Shown here one piece after another: positions 41,264-49,985 of a stretch of 56,689 bases of DNA (positions are counted from its first letter, which is position 1; every line of letters begins with the position of its first letter). The DNA comes from Comamonadaceae bacterium (GTDB lineage Bacteria; Pseudomonadota; Gammaproteobacteria; Burkholderiales; Burkholderiaceae_C): contig JAIXOM010000042.1 of NCBI GenBank assembly GCA_027486755.1, positions 1 through 56,689 of the forward strand, written 5' to 3'. The position numbers were made by a program, and so were the translations under genes. The notes beneath the pieces are model-generated. The model ran no database searches, had not been told where the DNA came from, and saw only the letters and a program-made list of their open reading frames with translations.

Positions 41264-42484
41264 TCAGTCCAACGGGCCGCGCTCGAGCGCATCGCGGACC
41301 CGCGCATCAGCGATGCGGGCGATCAGGCTTCGCCTTTGGCTGAAGTCGGTGGCCCGCAGGTCTGCGATGCCGTTTTCGGTGACGATGCAGTCGACGTCGC
41401 TTTGGGCGGTCGTGACATAGGCGCCTTCGAGCCGGGGGATGATGCGGCTGGTGGCAGACCGCCCGCTGGTCGCCGGCAGGGCGAGGATGGCCAGCCCGCC
41501 GCTCGAGCGGCGGGCGGCCCTGAAGTAGTCGGGCTGGCCGCCGACCGTGCCCACATAGCGCGGGCCCAGAAACTCGGCGTTGACCTGACCATAAAGATCC
41601 ACCTCGATCGCCGAGTTGATGGCCATGAAGGGCGAGCCGGGCACGCCTTGCACCAGCTGCGCAGGTGAGGCAAAGCCGAGCACGCCGGTGGGCGAGAGCG
41701 TGTCATACAGATCCTGGCTGCCGACGGCCAGGGAAGCCAGGCAGGCCTCGGGGACCTCCGTGTCGAGGGCACCTGCGGCCAGCAGGTCCAGAAACCAGTC
41801 GCCGACCATCCCTGATCGCAGCTTGAGGCCCCGGTGATGGCGCAGGGCTTGCGCCACCGCCACGGCCAGGCCGCCTATGCCCAACTGCACCGTGGCTCCG
41901 TCCGGAATGAGGCGGACCACCTGAGCCGCGACCCGGCGATGAACCTCGGCCGGTGCCGATTCGAGCTGTTGGGGCAGGGGCCTGTGGGTCTCGGCGACGA
42001 CCACCACCTGGCTGCTGTGGATGCGCGTGGCACAGCGAATGGCCGGGATGCTGTGGTTGACTTCCACCACCACCGCCCGCGCCGTCTTGACCGCCTCCCA
42101 GGCATAGTCGATGGCACAGGCCGGGCTGTGATAGCCCTGCGCGTCGGCCGCTGAGACCTGCAGAAAAACCACGTCGGCCGGCAGTTTGCGCGCGGCCAGC
42201 AGCGCCGTCAGTTGCGACAGCGAGCAGGGCATCACCCGAGCCCGGCCGCGCTCCACCAGCGGGCCCAGCGTCCCCACGCCGCAATAGGTGGCCACGCTCA
42301 GCGCTTCGGGCAGGTTCTGGGACCAGGCGGGATTGAGCGAGAGGCCGCAAAAGGCCTCCAGGCCGCTGATGCGCGGGGCCAATTCGAAGAGCGCCTGCAC
42401 CAGGTCGGTCGGCTCGGCTGTGGCCTGACCGATCAGCACCTGATCGCCCGGGCGCAGTACCTCGTCCAGTAGGGAAGTGATCAT
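41264..42484 (-). CDS. Acetyl-CoA hydrolase/CoA-transferase family protein
   Basis: The 406-residue protein has the family blocks GIGGLAVAVAQALRHHRGL, RSGMVGDWFLDLL and FMAINSAIEVDLYGQVNAEF, whose glutamate forms the acyl-CoA adduct, followed by VGTVGGQPDYFRAARRSSGG and the C-terminal VTENGIADLRATDFSQRRSL. This is the acetyl-CoA hydrolase / 4-hydroxybutyrate CoA-transferase group. It probably moves CoA to a carboxylic acid produced or used by the neighbouring genes. It is the last gene of a four-gene minus-strand operon, 19 bases after the DUF7064-like gene. Confidence 0.85.
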   Translation of the reverse strand: MITSLLDEVLRPGDQVLIGQATAEPTDLVQALFELAPRISGLEAFCGLSLNPAWSQNLPEALSVATYCGVGTLGPLVERGRARVMPCSLSQLTALLAARKLPADVVFLQVSAADAQGYHSPACAIDYAWEAVKTARAVVVEVNHSIPAIRCATRIHSSQVVVVAETHRPLPQQLESAPAEVHRRVAAQVVRLIPDGATVQLGIGGLAVAVAQALRHHRGLKLRSGMVGDWFLDLLAAGALDTEVPEACLASLAVGSQDLYDTLSPTGVLGFASPAQLVQGVPGSPFMAINSAIEVDLYGQVNAEFLGPRYVGTVGGQPDYFRAARRSSGGLAILALPATSGRSATSRIIPRLEGAYVTTAQSDVDCIVTENGIADLRATDFSQRRSLIARIADARVRDALERGPLD

Positions 42485-42503
42485 CAGAGATGCGCCGCGC
42501 AGC

Positions 42504-43631
42504 TCACTGACCCAGCGCCTTGAGTTGCAGGTGCTCGGGCAGGCGGCCGGCGATGGTCAGCGTCATGCTGGCGGTGCCATGGCTGGTCTTGCCGTCCAAC
42601 ACCGCTTCGATGGCCACCGGCTGAATACGGTGCCAATGCTCCTTGTGGGTGCCGTCCGGGTAGACGATCTTGGACGGGTGGGAAATGTCCCAGACATCGG
42701 TCTCGAGGTGGTTTTCACCGCGCCAGGCGCCCAGGCCCTTGCCGTCGTCATAGCCGCCGCTGTAGCCCAGGCCTTGCATCGCAATGGCCGAACCGCGCGC
42801 CTCTACCGCGATGCGCAGCAGCCGGCCGTCGTCGAGCGTGGCGGCCACGCTGCACCGGCGAAAGCGCCGCGTGCCCTCGTGCAGCTCGACTTCCAACGCG
42901 ATATTGGACGCATGCTGGAAGGCGCCGGTGTCCCGGTCGGTCACCACACCGGTGGTGTAGGGCGTGTCATCGCCACGGCCCTGGAACAACAAGTGGCCGC
43001 TGAGCGCGTCGGTCGAAAAGAACAGGAAGGACATCACATGGCCCTTGTCCGACAGCGGCACCTTGGGTCCGGTGACCGGCTCGGGCACGCCCATGCCGCG
43101 CCGCACGCCCCAGGAGTGGTCGCGGCAGGACCACCATTGCTGGATATCGACCCGCTGCGTCCCCGACTGCAGGAAGCCGCTGGCTTGGCCGATCTGGTCA
43201 AAGCGGCGATAGTCCTCGACGGTGCGTCCTTGCAGCCGGGTGTAGTGCGGATGCTCTTCGCGGGCCGGCTCCACGCAATCCCAGCGCAAGCTGCCCTGCC
43301 AGCCGTGGTCGCCCGGCTCAATGATGATCTCGAAGGACTTGAGCGGCTCGATCGGCCGGATGCGCACCGGCCCACAGACGGTCTCGACGCTGCCATTGAG
43401 AGAGCGAGAGGCGCGCAGGTTGTACTGCTTGCCATCGACCACCATCACCACGCCTGCATCGAGCACGTTCATGTTGCGGTAGGCGCCCATGGTCACCTGG
43501 ATCGCCACCCGGCCATCGCCCGAGTAAATCGCAAACCAGTAGCGGTCAAAAAACCGCGGGTCGCTGGTCCAGACATGGTCGAAGGTGGTGGGCAGCTGGT
43601 GCCAGAGGGTGTCATCAAGAGGGGTCAGCAT
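42504..43631 (-). CDS. DUF7064/7065-like beta-barrel protein
   Basis: The 375-residue protein is rich in predicted beta strands. It contains RFFDRYWFAIYSGDGRVAIQ, QQWWSCRDHSWGVRRG in the middle, and HLETDVWDISHPSKIVYPDG. The RDHSWGVR block is typical of the lipocalin-like DUF7064/7065 proteins encoded beside APH-like kinases and acyl-CoA genes. The fold recalls AttH/Diels-Alderase proteins, which bind hydrophobic ligands. No catalytic residue is known to me. I infer a ligand-binding or isomerising role in degrading a hydrophobic acid. Confidence 0.65.
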   Translation of the reverse strand: MLTPLDDTLWHQLPTTFDHVWTSDPRFFDRYWFAIYSGDGRVAIQVTMGAYRNMNVLDAGVVMVVDGKQYNLRASRSLNGSVETVCGPVRIRPIEPLKSFEIIIEPGDHGWQGSLRWDCVEPAREEHPHYTRLQGRTVEDYRRFDQIGQASGFLQSGTQRVDIQQWWSCRDHSWGVRRGMGVPEPVTGPKVPLSDKGHVMSFLFFSTDALSGHLLFQGRGDDTPYTTGVVTDRDTGAFQHASNIALEVELHEGTRRFRRCSVAATLDDGRLLRIAVEARGSAIAMQGLGYSGGYDDGKGLGAWRGENHLETDVWDISHPSKIVYPDGTHKEHWHRIQPVAIEAVLDGKTSHGTASMTLTIAGRLPEHLQLKALGQ

Positions 43632-43668
43632 GGGGTCTATCGCTTCAGGGTACTTTGGTCAGGGAGGC

Positions 43669-44115
43669 TTAGGAGGTGGTCGGTGCAGTCGGCACGTAAC
43701 GCATCGGCATGCGCGAGGCCCGCTCGGTCATGTGGCCTTTGATTTTGGCTTGCAGATCGGGCGCCAGAGCCTGGCCACAAACCGCCTGGGCCAGCAGCTC
43801 GCGCAAAGCCTGGTTGCGCTGCTCGAGCGCGGCGCTGTCGGTGGGTTCAGGCTCGCTGCGGGCCAGGGCCTGGGCTATGGCCTCGGCCAGCGGCGGTGGC
43901 AAGGCCGGTGCCAGCTCGGCCAGCAGCTTGGCACAAGCCTGGTTGTCGTGCTGCAAGAAAGCGGCTACCGCTGGAATCGCCTGATGGAGCATGCGCAAAT
44001 TGGCGATCAGCCCCGCCAGGATGGTGCGCGCGTAAGGGTCAGCGACGGCGGGGGCCACCACCTCCTCCAGAATGCGGCAGGTGCCGTGCAGCTGCTCGTC
44101 GACGCTCGGTCTCAT
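43669..44115 (-). CDS. DUF6285-like small helical protein
   Basis: The 148-residue all-helical protein begins MRPSVDEQLHGTCRILEEVV, close to the DUF6285 pattern (PSVDELIRGA..VLEEVV.P). It has no cysteine cluster or membrane segment. Such proteins are encoded next to APH-like phosphotransferases and acyl-CoA dehydrogenases. Its ATG overlaps the stop of the kinase gene by four bases, which fits a stable partner of the kinase. Its function is unknown. Confidence 0.7.
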   Translation of the reverse strand: MRPSVDEQLHGTCRILEEVVAPAVADPYARTILAGLIANLRMLHQAIPAVAAFLQHDNQACAKLLAELAPALPPPLAEAIAQALARSEPEPTDSAALEQRNQALRELLAQAVCGQALAPDLQAKIKGHMTERASRMPMRYVPTAPTTS

Positions 44116-45164
44116 GCGGCCTCCATCATCTGGAACATCGGTCGGTACAGCCAGGTGGGCGTTTGAAACACGCGGTTGTAGCGACCAGCCACGAACTCAT
44201 GGACGGCCGTCAGCTGTATCACCGCCAGCTTCCAGCAGGCCAGCACATTCCACCAGGACAGGACCTGCTCGCTCACGGTGCGGCCGGTGAGAGCCTGGTA
44301 GGCGTCGACGATCTGCCGGCGCTCCCAGTGGCCCGGGATCTGGTGCTCGCGCTTGCGCACCGGGTTGGTGACCCAGCCCAGGTCTTCCAGGGGGTCGCCG
44401 AGGTGGGCCGTTTCCCAGTCGAGCTTGGCGCTGATGCGCTGCCCCTCGATCAGGGCATTGCCCGGCTTGAAGTCGCCGTGCACCAAGGTAATGGTTTCGG
44501 TGACCGGCGCCTGCTGCTGTAGCCAGCTCAAGATCAGATCGAGTTCAGGATGCGGCTCGAGCCTGACACGTTGGTACTCGGCCTGCCAGTGCGCCAGCTC
44601 GGTGCGTGCCGGCGAGTGCTGCGGCAGACCCAGGCTGCGTTCGAGCCCGCGCGCGCGCCAATCGACGCGGTGAATGGCGGCCATCAATTCAATGAAGCCA
44701 CGCGCCAGAGCCAGGCGCTCGTCCAGCGGGCGACTGCCGTTGAGGACCATGTAGTCGCAGCTGCCGCTCACGCGCTCCATGACCACCGAAGGCGCGCCCA
44801 GAAACTGGCCCTGCGGATCCATCCAGTACACCCGCGGCGCCGGCACATCCGTGCCCTCCAGCGCCTTGAGCACCGCATACTCGCGCCCGCGCTCGGTGTT
44901 GAGCAGGGTGCCGCTGGCGTCGCGCATGAGCATCAGTGGGTGCTTGTGGGCGCCGGCGGCATCGGTCCAGGTGGCATCGAGCGACCAGTTCTCTCGCGAC
45001 AGCCCGCCGGCTGCACGGACCAGCGACTGCAGACGTATGTCGCGCGCGCTCGGAATTTCATGCGTCATCAGGCGCTGCAGATCGGCCGCCACCTGCTCGG
45101 CGGGCGTGGCACTGCCCGAGGGGGCGCAGGTCGCAGGGCTTGGGGGATCGACGGACCGGTTCAT
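44112..45164 (-). CDS. APH-like phosphotransferase (acyl-CoA dehydrogenase-associated type)
   Basis: The 350-residue protein-kinase-fold enzyme has LSRENWSLDATW at the glycine-loop place, VVMERVSGS, the catalytic loop LVHGDFKPGNALIEG and the metal motif KLDWETAHLGDPLEDLGW. These are the residues of aminoglycoside-phosphotransferase-like enzymes. The group next to DUF6285 resembles the kinase part of ACAD10/ACAD11, which phosphorylates 4-hydroxyacyl-CoA to help its breakdown. I infer phosphorylation of a hydroxy acid or its CoA ester, not antibiotic resistance. GTG at 45173 and ATG at 45164 are both possible starts. Confidence 0.82.
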   Translation of the reverse strand: MNRSVDPPSPATCAPSGSATPAEQVAADLQRLMTHEIPSARDIRLQSLVRAAGGLSRENWSLDATWTDAAGAHKHPLMLMRDASGTLLNTERGREYAVLKALEGTDVPAPRVYWMDPQGQFLGAPSVVMERVSGSCDYMVLNGSRPLDERLALARGFIELMAAIHRVDWRARGLERSLGLPQHSPARTELAHWQAEYQRVRLEPHPELDLILSWLQQQAPVTETITLVHGDFKPGNALIEGQRISAKLDWETAHLGDPLEDLGWVTNPVRKREHQIPGHWERRQIVDAYQALTGRTVSEQVLSWWNVLACWKLAVIQLTAVHEFVAGRYNRVFQTPTWLYRPMFQMMEAA

Positions 45165-45268
45165 GGGATGCACTCGTCAAGTTCGGGCGGCAGAGGGCAG
45201 CCCGGCGCAGCCGCAGGCGCCCAAAGGTCTGGGGCGAAGGCCAGACCCAGCTTACACGACGGCCTGTA

Positions 45269-45288
45269 AAAATTCGAATTTTCGAAAA
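45269..45288. promoter_or_regulatory. AT-rich palindromes before the kinase operon
   Basis: AAAATTCGAATTTT (45269-45282) is a perfect palindrome and TTTTCGAAAA (45279-45288) a second one sharing four bases, so TTCGAA occurs twice eight bases apart. It lies about 105 bases before the kinase start in otherwise GC-rich DNA. It looks like an operator or upstream promoter element. No regulator gene adjoins. Confidence 0.5.
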
Positions 45289-45390
45289 ACATATCGTGGT
45301 TTTGGAAAATTCTAACCCGCCTCAGGCCGAGGGCATGAACCTGAGAGACAGCGGCCAGGCCGCTGTCAGCGCCAGACTCGGCGGGAAGGC

Positions 45391-47109
45391 TCAGCCGCCG
45401 TGGCCGGCGCGCTGACGCAGCAGCTGGCCGGCCGCTGGCTGGCCCTGCGCCTGCGTGCCCAGGCGCTGCCCGTTGACAAAAACCGCCTCAACGCCGCTGG
45501 CCTGGCTGATCAGACGGTCTTGCCCGGCGGGTAAGTCATACACCCGTTGCAGCGCGCCGGCACCGATACGCTCAGGGTCGAAGACCACCAGATCAGCAGG
45601 CAGGCCCACGGCCACCCGCCCGCGGTCGTGCAAGCCGAAAACATCGGCCGGGTGAGACGTCAGCCGGCGCACCGCCTCCTCCAGGCTCAAGGCACCGCGC
45701 TCGCGCACCCAATGGCCTAGCAGATAGGTGGGGTGGCAAGCGTCGCACAGCTGGCTCATGTGTGCACCGCCGTCACCCAGACCCAGCACCACATGGGGGT
45801 CGGCCAGGATCTCGCGCACTTCGCTCTCGTCAAAATTGAGCAAGGCAATGCGCCAGCGCATGTGCAGGTCGCTGGCCAAGGCCAGGTCCAGCATCAAATC
45901 GACCGGATCGACCTGCCGCTCACGCGCCAGATCGACCAGCTTGCGTTCGAGCAAGCTGGTATCGGCGGCCCAGGAAATCGTCATCTCCTGAAACGAGGCC
46001 CTGCGGGTATCGCCTTCGGCCTCCTGGCCGGCAAACCAGGCGTCGTCCGGCCCGCGGCCGGCCACCTGGCGCTTGACGCGGGCGCGAAACGCTGGGTCTG
46101 CATACACCGCCCGCCGCTGCGCCTCGTCGTCGGCCAGGCGCACCGGCTCGAAGGACGCCCAGGTGTCAAACACCACCGGGGAGCGAAAGTCGAATTCAAA
46201 CTGTATCGGCCGGCAGGCCCCCTGCCCGTGGATGGGCAGACCCTGCTGGCGCTGCTGCGCGGCCCGCTCCAGGTGGGCGCGGTGCGAGCCCGGCCCGAGC
46301 GAGCCGGCCAGCAGCGAGGTCCACACCACAGGGCGGCCACTGGCGGCATGCAACTGCTCGTAGGCCTGCCACAGCGGGTCGCGCCCGACGTTGTAGTGAA
46401 TCAGGCCATGGCCGGACTCTCCGACCGCCCCGGCGAGCTCAAGCATTTCGTCAAAGGCGGCAAGCCGACTTGGCACGGGCCGGCCCGCATAGCCCACATG
46501 CACCTTGGAGACCGAGGTGGCAAAGCCGACCGCGCCCGCGTCCATGGCCTGGCGCACCAGCGCCCGCATCTGCGCCACCTCTGGTGCGGTGGCAGCGCGC
46601 GTCGTCGCGTCGTCGCCCATCACCCACAGCCGTATCGGCGTGTGACCGACCATCACCGCCACATTGATGCCCAGGGCAGTGCGCTCGAGCACGTCCATGT
46701 ACTCAGGAAAGCTCTGGAAGGGCCACTGGCTGCCCAGCCCCGCCTCCAGCGCCGACAGGCTCATGCCCTCGACGCGCTCGAGCGTGCGCAGGATCAGGTC
46801 GCGGTGCTCAGGGCGGGTCGGCGCGACGCCAAAGCCGCAATTGCCCAGCACCGCGGTGGTCACGCCGTGCCAGGGCGAGATGCTCAGCTCGGGGTCCCAC
46901 AGCACCTGGGCGTCATAGTGGGTATGGATATCGACAAAGCCCGGTGCCACCACCAAGCCCTGCGCATCGACCGTCTGGCTTGCCGCACCGAGCCCCTCGC
47001 CCAGCGCCACCACCCGCCCGTCTTTGACGCCCACATCGGCCCTGCGCCCAGGGCTGCCGGTGCCGTCGATCAGAGTCCCGCCGACGATCTTCAGGTCGAA
47101 ATCGCTCAT
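45391..47109 (-). CDS. N-acyl-D-amino-acid deacylase-like amidohydrolase
   Basis: The 572-residue metallo-amidohydrolase has VVAPGFVDIHTHYDAQVLWD (metal histidines), TTAVLGNCGFGVAPTRPEH (cysteine ligand region typical of D-aminoacylases), GLIHYNVG, QGACRPIQFEF and LGLGDGGAHMSQLCDA (metal aspartate). A final GRVAVGLPADLVVFDP closes the small beta domain. It is the amidohydrolase-3 / D-aminoacylase group, which frees D-amino acids or related amines from N-acyl forms. It starts four bases after the Bug receptor stop, so the receptor probably brings in its substrate. The C-terminal tail is Q/G rich. Confidence 0.87.
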   Translation of the reverse strand: MSDFDLKIVGGTLIDGTGSPGRRADVGVKDGRVVALGEGLGAASQTVDAQGLVVAPGFVDIHTHYDAQVLWDPELSISPWHGVTTAVLGNCGFGVAPTRPEHRDLILRTLERVEGMSLSALEAGLGSQWPFQSFPEYMDVLERTALGINVAVMVGHTPIRLWVMGDDATTRAATAPEVAQMRALVRQAMDAGAVGFATSVSKVHVGYAGRPVPSRLAAFDEMLELAGAVGESGHGLIHYNVGRDPLWQAYEQLHAASGRPVVWTSLLAGSLGPGSHRAHLERAAQQRQQGLPIHGQGACRPIQFEFDFRSPVVFDTWASFEPVRLADDEAQRRAVYADPAFRARVKRQVAGRGPDDAWFAGQEAEGDTRRASFQEMTISWAADTSLLERKLVDLARERQVDPVDLMLDLALASDLHMRWRIALLNFDESEVREILADPHVVLGLGDGGAHMSQLCDACHPTYLLGHWVRERGALSLEEAVRRLTSHPADVFGLHDRGRVAVGLPADLVVFDPERIGAGALQRVYDLPAGQDRLISQASGVEAVFVNGQRLGTQAQGQPAAGQLLRQRAGHGG

Positions 47110-47113
47110 GGCT

Positions 47114-48088
47114 TTACTCGACCTTCACGCCAGTGAACTCGATCATGCGCCGCCAGTAATCCAGATCGCCCCTCTGGCGCTCGGCCAGGGCATCCGGGCT
47201 GCTGCCAATCGGATCGAAGCCCAGGGTCTTCCAGCGCTCCATCGAGTCAGGGTGACGCAAGGCCTTGTTGATTTCTGCCGACAGGCGCTCAGCAATCGGG
47301 CGCGGTGTGCGGGCCGGCGCAAAGACGCCATACCAGCCCTCGATCACGAAGTCCCTGAAGCCGGCCTCCACCATGGTCGGCAGATCCGGGGCCGCCGGCG
47401 AACGCTTGGCGCAGGTCTGGGCCAGTGCTCGCACCTTGCCGGAGCGCGCCAGCGGCAATGAGGAGGGCAGGTTGTCGAACATAAAGCTCAGCCGGCCGGC
47501 CAGCAGGTCGGGCATGGCAGCGCCGCTGCCCTTGTAGGGCACATGGGTGGCCTTGACGTTGCTGTTTCGCAGCAGCAATTCGGCCGCCACATGCTGCGAG
47601 CTGCCGGCAGCGGCCGTGCCATAGCTGGCTGCACCGGCCTGCCGGCCGATCCAGTCCACCAGCTCGCGCGCGTTGGTGGCCGGCACGCCCGGCGGCACGA
47701 TCAGCGCCAGGCAGGAGGTGCCCACCAGCGTCAGGGGCTGGAAGTCGCGGATCGGGTCGAAGGCCATGTTGGGGAAAAAGATCAGGTTCGACGCGTGCGT
47801 GCTTTGCGTGCCAAAGACCAGGGTGTAGCCGTCGGCCGCAGCCCGGGCCACAAACTCCGAGCCGATGGCGCCCGAAGCGCCGGCCCGGTTCTCGACCGCC
47901 ACCGCCTGCCCCAGCGACTCGGCCAGGCGCGCCGACAGCACCCGCGAGATCGCATCGGTCGGCCCGCCCGGGGCAAAGGGAACCACCCACCGGAGCGGCC
48001 GGTTGGGCCAGTCGGATTGGGCGCTCGCGCCAAAGGCAGTTACCAACAGGCCAACAGTGGCCAGAGCGGATCGCAGGAAATGGCGCAT
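47114..48088 (-). CDS. Bug-family periplasmic binding protein, paired with the amidohydrolase
   Basis: The 324-residue exported receptor has a signal (FLRSALATVGLLVTAFGASAQ), then RPLRWVVPFAPGGPTDAISRVL, VENRAGASGAIGSEFVARA and VPYKGSGAAMPDLLAGRLSFMFDN. These are the tripartite-tricarboxylate receptor blocks. The open frame extends to 48265, but the ATG at 48088 gives the signal peptide directly and has GGAAAT upstream. No TctA/TctB gene is nearby. An N-acylated amino acid is a plausible ligand from operon context. Confidence 0.9.
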   Translation of the reverse strand: MRHFLRSALATVGLLVTAFGASAQSDWPNRPLRWVVPFAPGGPTDAISRVLSARLAESLGQAVAVENRAGASGAIGSEFVARAAADGYTLVFGTQSTHASNLIFFPNMAFDPIRDFQPLTLVGTSCLALIVPPGVPATNARELVDWIGRQAGAASYGTAAAGSSQHVAAELLLRNSNVKATHVPYKGSGAAMPDLLAGRLSFMFDNLPSSLPLARSGKVRALAQTCAKRSPAAPDLPTMVEAGFRDFVIEGWYGVFAPARTPRPIAERLSAEINKALRHPDSMERWKTLGFDPIGSSPDALAERQRGDLDYWRRMIEFTGVKVE

Positions 48089-48265
48089 CGGATGATTTCC
48101 AAGTGTGGTCAATAGGGCCGCCAAGGGCCGACGGGGCTGCAGTATTTCACTTTCGGGGACATGCTGATCTTGGGAATACCCTGATGGGTACGCGCTCCTG
48201 CCCTGCGCCAGGCGGCCGAGCTCATGGGTGCCAAACTGGGGGCTAGGGCTTGCGAAACTATCCAC

Positions 48266-48306
48266 TTTTATCCATAAACAGATAAAATATTATTTTTCAG
48301 ATAAAA
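48266..48306 (+). promoter_or_regulatory. AT-rich control region of the AAA ATPase gene
   Basis: TTTTATC (48266-48272) and GATAAAA (48281-48287) form an inverted repeat around eight bases. CAGATAAAA occurs directly repeated at 48279-48287 and 48298-48306. The stretch is strongly AT-rich compared with its surroundings. A self-binding or partner operator is plausible; a GAGG ribosome site follows before the ATG at 48319. Confidence 0.5.
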
Positions 48307-48318
48307 AGAGGTAATTGC

Positions 48319-49506
48319 ATGATCGCCTATCACCGCACAAGGCTGGCGCAACAACTGGTGCAGGCTTTGCAGGGCAAAGCGCTGCTGGGCGATGCGCACA
48401 ACGGCCTGTTCCTGGCCGCGCCGCGCCGTACCGGCAAAAGCACGTTTTTGCAGGGTGATCTGGCGCCCGCGCTGCAGCAGGCTGGTGTGGAAGTGGTGTA
48501 CGTGGACCTGTGGGCCGACACCCGCCGTGACCCCGGCATCCTGATTGCCGAGGCCATTGCCCAGGCCTTGCAAGCGCATCTGGGTCTAGTAGCTCGCGCT
48601 GCCAAAAAGGCCGGCGTGAAAAGCGTGAAGGTGGCTGGCGCGCTGGACATCGACACCAGCAAGATCGGCCAGATCGACGGGCTGACCCTGGTGGATGCCT
48701 TGCGCAGACTGCAACAGGCCGCGGGCCGGCCGGTGGCGCTGATCGTCGACGAGGCTCAGCACGCCCTGACCAGCGAGGCCGGTGAGGTGGCCATGACGGC
48801 GCTGAAATCGGCGCGCGACCAACTGAACCAGCCTGGGGTGGTGAACCTGATGCTGGTGATGTCGGGCTCCGACCGCGACAAGCTGTTGCGCCTGGTGGTC
48901 AGCGCGGGGGCGCCGTTCTACGGCTCGCAGATACAGACACTGCCACCCCTGGACACCGATTTCATCGCCCACGTGGCTAGACTGGTGGAGGCCCAGCGGC
49001 CCGATCTGGTGCCGCTGGACCGCGCTGCCTTGCAAGAAGCCTTCGCCGCTTTTGGCCACCGGCCGCAGTTTTTCATGGCGGCCATGGGGGCGGTGCTCAG
49101 CCCGCTGTCGGGCCACAGCGGGCGCTTCGAGCCCGCGCTGCAACAGGCAGCGCGGGATCAACAGGCGCAGGATGAGGCTCAGATGGAGTCAGACTACCTG
49201 GGTCTCAAGCCCACCGAGCAGGCGGTGCTCTGGCGCATGCTGGACCAGGGGCCGCGCTTTCGCCCCTATGACGCCGAGGCCTTGCGTTTCTATCGCGACA
49301 AGCTAGGCCGCCCGGTCAGTGTCCAACAGGCGCAGAAGGCCCTGGAGTCGCTCAGGCAGCGCACGCCCGCCTTGGTGTGGAAGTCGGCGCGGGGGGAGTA
49401 CGCGGTGGAGGACGCCGCCATGCACCGCTGGTTTCAAGCGCGTGTGGATACAGGCCGGTGGCCACCCGTCCTCGCACAAGGCAGCCCGCCCTTGGCAGAC
49501 GAGTAA
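48319..49506 (+). CDS. AAA-type P-loop ATPase of unknown role
   Basis: The 395-residue protein has a Walker A LAAPRRTGKSTFL near residue 33, VVYVDLWADTRRDPG, Walker B ALIVDEAQHAL near residue 144, and a sensor-like serine in LMLVMSGSDRDKLL (about 190). The C-terminal part (LGLKPTEQAVLWRMLDQGPRF, then VSVQQAQKALESLRQRTPALVWKSA) looks like a winged helix. The layout matches archaeal-ATPase/ExeA-like STAND-type proteins used in DNA transactions, signalling or defence. It stands alone with its own AT-rich promoter region beside a broken moaC end, so I suspect it is a mobile-cargo or toxin/defence-type gene. The specific function is unknown. Confidence 0.75.
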   Translation: MIAYHRTRLAQQLVQALQGKALLGDAHNGLFLAAPRRTGKSTFLQGDLAPALQQAGVEVVYVDLWADTRRDPGILIAEAIAQALQAHLGLVARAAKKAGVKSVKVAGALDIDTSKIGQIDGLTLVDALRRLQQAAGRPVALIVDEAQHALTSEAGEVAMTALKSARDQLNQPGVVNLMLVMSGSDRDKLLRLVVSAGAPFYGSQIQTLPPLDTDFIAHVARLVEAQRPDLVPLDRAALQEAFAAFGHRPQFFMAAMGAVLSPLSGHSGRFEPALQQAARDQQAQDEAQMESDYLGLKPTEQAVLWRMLDQGPRFRPYDAEALRFYRDKLGRPVSVQQAQKALESLRQRTPALVWKSARGEYAVEDAAMHRWFQARVDTGRWPPVLAQGSPPLADE

Positions 49507-49568
49507 ATGGCTGCGCCACGGGGCAGGGCATGGCGATGGAAGATGTAAGGCCTTGACGCAGGCGGTAG

Positions 49569-49692
49569 CTATTCCCCCACCACCCAACTCCCGCTCTTGC
49601 CCCTGCGCTTTTGCAGCAGCTTGACATCGGTGATCACCATGCCGCGGTCAATCGCTTTGCACATGTCGTAGATGGTCAGCAGGGCGACTTGG
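49569..49692 (-). pseudogene. moaC: 3' fragment of moaC (cyclic pyranopterin monophosphate synthase)
   Basis: The minus strand reads [20 protein letters not shown], then [18 protein letters not shown] and a stop at 49569-49571. This is the highly conserved MoaC C-terminus (ALTVYDMCKA...GM.I..V.LL.K.GGKSG). About 40 codons survive; homology stops near 49692, where the sequence turns AT-rich. The rest of the gene is absent from the window. It marks a break point where other DNA replaced or displaced the 5' part of moaC. A working moaC is expected elsewhere. Confidence 0.85.
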
Positions 49693-49985
49693 GGAGCTAT
49701 ACAAATCAACAACTTAGTCCACATTGAAGGCCATCAATTGACCTCATCCTACGTTTTTAGATGGACAAAATATGGACAAGCCTTCAGCTTGGCCGAGCTA
49801 GATAGTACTGCAACATTCAGCGCACTATTAGCCTAGGGGGGCACCCTTCTGATAGCGCCGGTTCGCCGACCCCACCCTACCCCTACACCCCTGAATCTGT
49901 GTATGGGGCCCAGCATGGGCTTGCACTCAGATTCGTTCGGCCGATATCCTCGGCGCTAGGCGGCAGACCACCTCAAGAACCGCGC
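49693..49985. other. AT-richer junction stretch without a recognised gene
   Basis: Beyond the moaC fragment the base composition drops. The direct repeat TGGACAA appears twice at about 49764 and 49774. I see no integrase, tRNA or IS end. The plus-strand frame here reads through about 50 codons without recognisable similarity. Confidence 0.5.

Noticed and set aside
42477..43742. 421-codon plus-strand frame
   Set aside because: Antisense to the DUF7064-like gene; no motif.
44112..45164. Aminoglycoside resistance gene
   Set aside because: The kinase motifs are generic to the APH fold; coupling to DUF6285 and CoA genes points to catabolism.
45733..47136. 467-codon plus-strand frame
   Set aside because: Antisense to the D-aminoacylase-like gene, low-complexity shadow.
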